A stretch of 36,066 nucleotides of DNA, from positions 1 to 36,066 of the forward strand of contig JAURQI010000158.1 in NCBI GenBank assembly GCA_030836155.1. Direction: 5' to 3'. The translations under genes were made by a program, and so were the position numbers. The notes below the pieces were generated by a model. The model saw only the letters and a program-made list of their open reading frames with translations. It was not told where the DNA came from and did not search any database. Below are positions 32,705 through 36,066 of the stretch, piece after piece. How positions within the stretch are numbered: position 1 is the stretch's first letter; each line of letters opens with the position of its first letter. The DNA comes from Crocinitomix sp. (GTDB lineage: Bacteria > Bacteroidota > Bacteroidia > Flavobacteriales_D > Crocinitomicaceae).

Positions 32705-33659
32705 TTTCGAAATACCAAAAAACAAGGTCAAGATTAGTAAAAACAAGCCAAATCGGAAATACAACGAACGCTAACATCAAGAAAACAATGGCTAGCTTCC
32801 CCTTAACATTAACATCGGGCTTAATATTCAACCGTAGAATTTGTCTTACGCGCTCTACAATAAAGTTTTCATTTTCCCATAGCGTATAGCCAGAAGGTAT
32901 AACATCTTTTAATTTTGGATTCTGCATCAAGAATGCAGCGCGAATCTTCCAATACTCGCCATTTGTCAGATCTCGGTATTCTTTTTTGTAATTAATCTTA
33001 GACTCCTCAAGGTCGTCATGCACTTCTTTACTCTTTTGATAACCTCTTACTTTAAGTCCCATCAAAAAACCAAAAATGATGAGCGGCCAAAACCAAAATA
33101 CAATACCAGCAAATATCAAAACCAAGGAAGAAACTAGCGTGAATGCCAGTTTATGCTGGTCGTTTTTAAAAAAGAAAAACACCTCCATGATCCGACCACC
33201 ATCAAAAGGATCTAATGGCAGTAAATTCAACACATTAACTGAAATCAATAGAAGTGAAACTTCAACCATTAAAATAGCCGGATTCGGATTGTTGATAGCT
33301 ATCATAAACATTACAACTCCAGCGATAATCCCAGGAACTGGCCCCATCAAATTGATCAGAGCTTGTTGTCGTTGAGAAGTACTATGTCTCATTTTATTGG
33401 ATCGGTCACCAAACATGGACATCAGAAACATCCCTTGGGCTTTTACACCAAAAAACCGCATCATTAAAAAATGTCCTAATTCATGAATGAGAAAAACTCC
33501 GAGTAATTCAAGTAAAATCATGTATGAATCGCGAATAAAATCACCTGAAAGAATGAATATAGCCACCACTGTGATAAAAAACATCATCCTATTGCGTCCT
33601 GAATGATCTACAATGTATTCAGGTTTTACTGGGTAGTTATTTTCGTTTTCTTCAAACAC
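32691..33659 (-). CDS. M50-family membrane metalloprotease (site-2-protease-like)
   Basis: 322 residues with several membrane helices (about 25-40, 46-70, 100-145, 170-200, 290-315). The zinc motif HELGH is at 59-63, and the third-ligand motif LDPFDGGR ends at about residue 156. Such enzymes cleave within or near membrane segments in regulated proteolysis. There is no PDZ domain, and the C-terminal region (about 205-280) is soluble and unrecognised. It is the first gene of the M50-Smr-M28 cluster and is divergent from lolD, with 51 nt between the starts. The substrate is unknown. Confidence 0.9.
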   Translation of the reverse strand: MFEENENNYPVKPEYIVDHSGRNRMMFFITVVAIFILSGDFIRDSYMILLELLGVFLIHELGHFLMMRFFGVKAQGMFLMSMFGDRSNKMRHSTSQRQQALINLMGPVPGIIAGVVMFMIAINNPNPAILMVEVSLLLISVNVLNLLPLDPFDGGRIMEVFFFFKNDQHKLAFTLVSSLVLIFAGIVFWFWPLIIFGFLMGLKVRGYQKSKEVHDDLEESKINYKKEYRDLTNGEYWKIRAAFLMQNPKLKDVIPSGYTLWENENFIVERVRQILRLNIKPDVNVKGKLAIVFLMLAFVVFPIWLVFTNLDLVFWYFENANF

Positions 33660-33710
33660 AATTTGAAAAGAATAGGTTCTTTATTCAAATCTACTTAATT
33701 TTAGCGACCT

Positions 33711-34379
33711 ATGTTAGTCGCAGAAGGAATTTTTAAGAAATATGGAGACTTACCGATCCTCAAAGGAATTGATCTTGAAATCAAAAAACGTGAGGTTGTC
33801 TCGATTGTTGGAGCCTCTGGAGCCGGCAAAACCACTTTACTTCAAATTCTTGGTACACTTGATGAACCAGATAGCGGCAGCATTAGTATCGCTGGGCAAA
33901 TTACAAACGAATTAAAAGGAAATCAGCTGGCACGTTTTCGTAACGAACGACTTGGTTTTATCTTTCAATTTCATCAGCTTTTGCCTGAATTTACCGCCTT
34001 AGAAAACGTTATCATTCCAGCCTTATTGGGGCAACGTTCTAAAAACGACGCATTAAAGAAAGGGGCGGAATTACTTGATTTTCTTGGATTAGCCCATCGC
34101 CTAGAACATAAGCCCAACGCTTTGTCTGGAGGTGAGCAACAAAGAGTAGCGGTTGCCAGAGCGCTCATTAATGATCCTGATATCATCTTCGCAGACGAAC
34201 CTTCTGGAAATCTAGATTCTAAAAATTCTCAAGAATTACATGAGTTATTTTTTCGGCTTAAAGCGGAGATGGATCAAACTTTTGTTATCGTAACACACAA
34301 CCGTGAATTAGCCGCAATGTCTGACAGGACGCTTGAAATGAAAGATGGTGTAATTGTGAATACGCACGCTAATGGCTAG
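33711..34379 (+). CDS. lolD: LolD-type lipoprotein-releasing ABC transporter ATPase
   Basis: 222 residues. It powers release of outer-membrane-bound lipoproteins from the inner membrane together with LolC/LolE-type permeases, which are not in the window. Walker A GASGAGKT (34-41), Q-loop Gln86, signature [15 protein letters not shown] (138-152), Walker [13 protein letters not shown] (158-169) and the switch His in VTHNRELA are all present. The [13 protein letters not shown] and [25 protein letters not shown] elements are typical of the LolD/MacB-type subfamily; LolD is favoured over MacB/FtsE by size and by Bacteroidota context. The next gene starts inside its 3' end. Confidence 0.87.
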   Translation: MLVAEGIFKKYGDLPILKGIDLEIKKREVVSIVGASGAGKTTLLQILGTLDEPDSGSISIAGQITNELKGNQLARFRNERLGFIFQFHQLLPEFTALENVIIPALLGQRSKNDALKKGAELLDFLGLAHRLEHKPNALSGGEQQRVAVARALINDPDIIFADEPSGNLDSKNSQELHELFFRLKAEMDQTFVIVTHNRELAAMSDRTLEMKDGVIVNTHANG

Positions 34380-35154
34380 GATGAAGAAAGAAATCCTAAG
34401 GGTATTTTTAGAGGAGCAGGCAGATCGATTCAATCAAGTTCAATTCATTACGGATGATCCCATCTCCATTCCTCATCGTTTTACAGCGCCTGAAGATATA
34501 GAGATTATAGGTTTTATCGTAGCCACCATTTCTTGGGGGCAACGTCCAACAATCATTAAAAATGGTTTAAAACTTTGCGAGATCATGGGCAATGCACCCT
34601 ATGATTTTATCAAAAATGCGTCAGATCAAGATTTGAAAGATTTACATTTTGTACACCGCACGTTTAATGCTGATGATCTGAATTTCTTTTTAAGGGCAAT
34701 GCGATCATTTTACAAAACCAATAATGGCGGATTAGAGGCAGCATTCAATTTAGAAACATCCTCTATGGCAGGACGTATAGCTGCATTTCGTCAAGAATTC
34801 TTAAAAACACCACACCAAAAAAGATCTGAAAAGCACCTTTCCAATCCGCTGTCTGGATCAGCAAGCAAAAGAATTAACATGTTCTTAAGATGGATGGTAA
34901 GAAAGGATAATAAAGGGGTTGATTTTGGAATTTGGAATAGTATTGATCCATCTGAATTGTATATACCACTGGATGTACATACTGGAAATGTAGCGAGAGA
35001 ACTCGGTTTAATTAAACGCAAAGCAAATGACTGGAAAGCATTAGAAGAACTCATGAACGCGGTTAAAAGGTTTGATGCTCATGACCCTTGTAAATATGAT
35101 TTTGCATTGTTTGGAATCGGGGTTTCCGGTCTTTTGCAAGAGCTGAAATCTTAA
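34372..35154 (+). CDS. TIGR02757 family protein
   Basis: 260 residues, cytoplasmic, no signal peptide. It matches the TIGR02757/DUF2400 family by the conserved segments [99 protein letters not shown] and [14 protein letters not shown]. The biochemical function is unknown; the helical layout recalls HhH-type DNA glycosylase folds, which is inference only. The ATG at 34372 overlaps lolD by 8 nt; the ATG at 34381 (MKKEIL), one base after the lolD stop, is equally possible. It is co-transcribed with lolD. Confidence 0.87.
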   Translation: MARMKKEILRVFLEEQADRFNQVQFITDDPISIPHRFTAPEDIEIIGFIVATISWGQRPTIIKNGLKLCEIMGNAPYDFIKNASDQDLKDLHFVHRTFNADDLNFFLRAMRSFYKTNNGGLEAAFNLETSSMAGRIAAFRQEFLKTPHQKRSEKHLSNPLSGSASKRINMFLRWMVRKDNKGVDFGIWNSIDPSELYIPLDVHTGNVARELGLIKRKANDWKALEELMNAVKRFDAHDPCKYDFALFGIGVSGLLQELKS

Positions 35155-35259
35155 GACCTGATTATAAAGTAAGGAGTTCGTTGAAAACTCTTGATAAAAC
35201 GTACAAAGTCTGCACTGCAATTCTTGGCAAAATCAAAACTGAATCACCATATTTGTACT

Positions 35260-36066
35260 ATGAGTTTTGTGTATCCTGGTTTTTTATGGGCTTTTTTCGC
35301 GCTATCGATTCCGATTATAGTCCATTTATTCAATTTCCGTCGGTACAAAACGGTTTATTTTCCACGCGTAAAATATTTAGAAGAAGCCGTTGAGGATTCG
35401 AAATCAGGAACTAAATTGAAGCATCTGCTTGTTTTACTAACGCGATTATTGATGCTGACCTGCTTTATTCTTGCATTCGCCCAGCCCTATATCCCTTCAG
35501 GCAAAGGAGAAGCAACAGAAAACCTCACTTCTATTTACATTGACAATTCATATAGCATGCAAGCTGAGGGGCAAGATGGTGATTTACTCAACGAAGCTAA
35601 AAACCAAGCCTTGTCTATCGTTGAAGGTTTAGAGGAAAATGAACGGATCAACCTATTGACTGGTGATTTAGAATCGGTTCATCAACGATTCTATTCAAAA
35701 TCGGAAGTTAAGGATATGATTAAATCCGTGAATTACTCGGCTCAATCAACTCCTTTATCCAATATTCTAAAGCTGCAAGCTGATCTGTTTAATGATATTG
35801 AAGAAGATGGGAATCGCAGAATAATTCTGTTGGGCGATTTTCAATCTAAAGTAAGCGATATTAGTGATATTGAATTGCAAGAAATTCCGACTTATTATTA
35901 TCAAACAAAAGCGATTAATCCTGAAAACATTTCAATAGACAGTGTTTGGTTTGAAAGTCCGGTTCACCGAATAAACTCACCTGTAGAAGCGCACATTCGT
36001 GTGCGAAATCAATCGGATCAAGATTTAGAAGAAATAGCCGTAAACCTATCAATTGATGGACAACAA
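35260..36066 (+). CDS. BatA-domain/vWA membrane protein, 5' part (runs off window)
   Basis: The ATG at 35260 opens a frame that stays open for 269 codons to the window edge. The N-terminus MSFVYPGFLWAFFALSIPIIVHLFNFRRYKTVYFPRV is the BatA N-terminal signature (membrane helix, then FNFRR-YK...F), and a second helix lies at about 55-75 (LLVLLTRLLMLTCFILAFAQP). A von Willebrand A-type domain starts at about residue 90 with the MIDAS-like DNSYS (SIYIDNSYSMQAEG) and continues with RIILLGDFQSK. Such Bacteroidota proteins are inner-membrane with a periplasmic vWA part; the function is unsettled. It lies 105 nt after the TIGR02757 gene. Confidence 0.88.
   Translation, partial: MSFVYPGFLWAFFALSIPIIVHLFNFRRYKTVYFPRVKYLEEAVEDSKSGTKLKHLLVLLTRLLMLTCFILAFAQPYIPSGKGEATENLTSIYIDNSYSMQAEGQDGDLLNEAKNQALSIVEGLEENERINLLTGDLESVHQRFYSKSEVKDMIKSVNYSAQSTPLSNILKLQADLFNDIEEDGNRRIILLGDFQSKVSDISDIELQEIPTYYYQTKAINPENISIDSVWFESPVHRINSPVEAHIRVRNQSDQDLEEIAVNLSIDGQQ

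Noticed and set aside
35181..35393. 70-codon ORF after the TIGR02757 gene
   Set aside because: It is out of frame with the BatA/vWA coding sequence that starts at 35260 and stays open to the window edge with a recognisable BatA N-terminus.
1..36066. Search for transposases, integrases, phage genes, CRISPR repeats, rRNA and tRNA
   Set aside because: None could be recognised by eye; a covariance-model scan would be needed to exclude small RNAs fully.

Overview
The window looks like a chromosomal segment from a Bacteroidota bacterium, most probably of the order Flavobacteriales. The reasons are an AT-rich base composition, type IX secretion (T9SS) sorting domains of both type A and type B, a PorP/SprF-family protein, a Bacteroidota-style FecI/FecR/TonB-receptor trio with an STN domain, a BatA N-terminal domain protein, a TIGR02757-type protein, lack of obvious Shine-Dalgarno sites, and TAnnTTTG-like promoter boxes in front of some genes. 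The gene order TPR protein - gyrA - (divergent) clpC also fits flavobacteria. No rRNA, tRNA, CRISPR array, insertion sequence or prophage was recognised.

Layout. 1-3350: divergent small lipoprotein genes (the left one carries an in-frame stop just before its lipobox cysteine), a GC-rich 40-bp tandem repeat, a cysteine-cluster protein and small secreted proteins. 3822-6213: DEAD-box-type RNA helicase plus fatty acid desaturase, closely spaced and closed by a strong terminator; a plausible cold-adaptation pair. 6274-9903: small outer-membrane or secreted proteins, a choice-of-anchor-L/OmpA fusion, a 39-codon peptide gene with a Gly-Gly motif, and a probably frameshifted small gene. 10172-14482: ECF sigma factor, FecR anti-sigma factor and STN-bearing TonB-dependent receptor, a cell-surface signalling unit. 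14768-17308: a large T9SS type A cargo with a predicted seven-bladed FG-GAP propeller and a CUB domain.

17526-25727 is mostly housekeeping: truC, a GNAT acetyltransferase, a TPR protein, gyrA and clpC. 26039-30994 is a three-gene minus-strand operon (type B T9SS cargo with NHL repeats, PorP/SprF-family protein, PD40/OmpA protein), which reads as a dedicated surface-export-and-anchoring cassette. 31221-33659 is a tight minus-strand operon of an M50 membrane protease, a Smr-domain protein and an M28 peptidase. 33711 to the right edge holds lolD, a TIGR02757 protein and the 5' part of a BatA/vWA membrane protein that runs off the window.

Functionally the window is dominated by cell-envelope biology: lipoprotein release (LolD), outer-membrane transport and signalling (FecI/FecR/TonB receptor), and T9SS-exported adhesin-like proteins with OmpA-type peptidoglycan anchors. 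The observations most worth a second look are the type B T9SS cassette, the propeller/CUB adhesin, the Gly-Gly peptide gene, a dyad motif shared by two envelope loci, and structured leaders before clpC and the adhesin gene.
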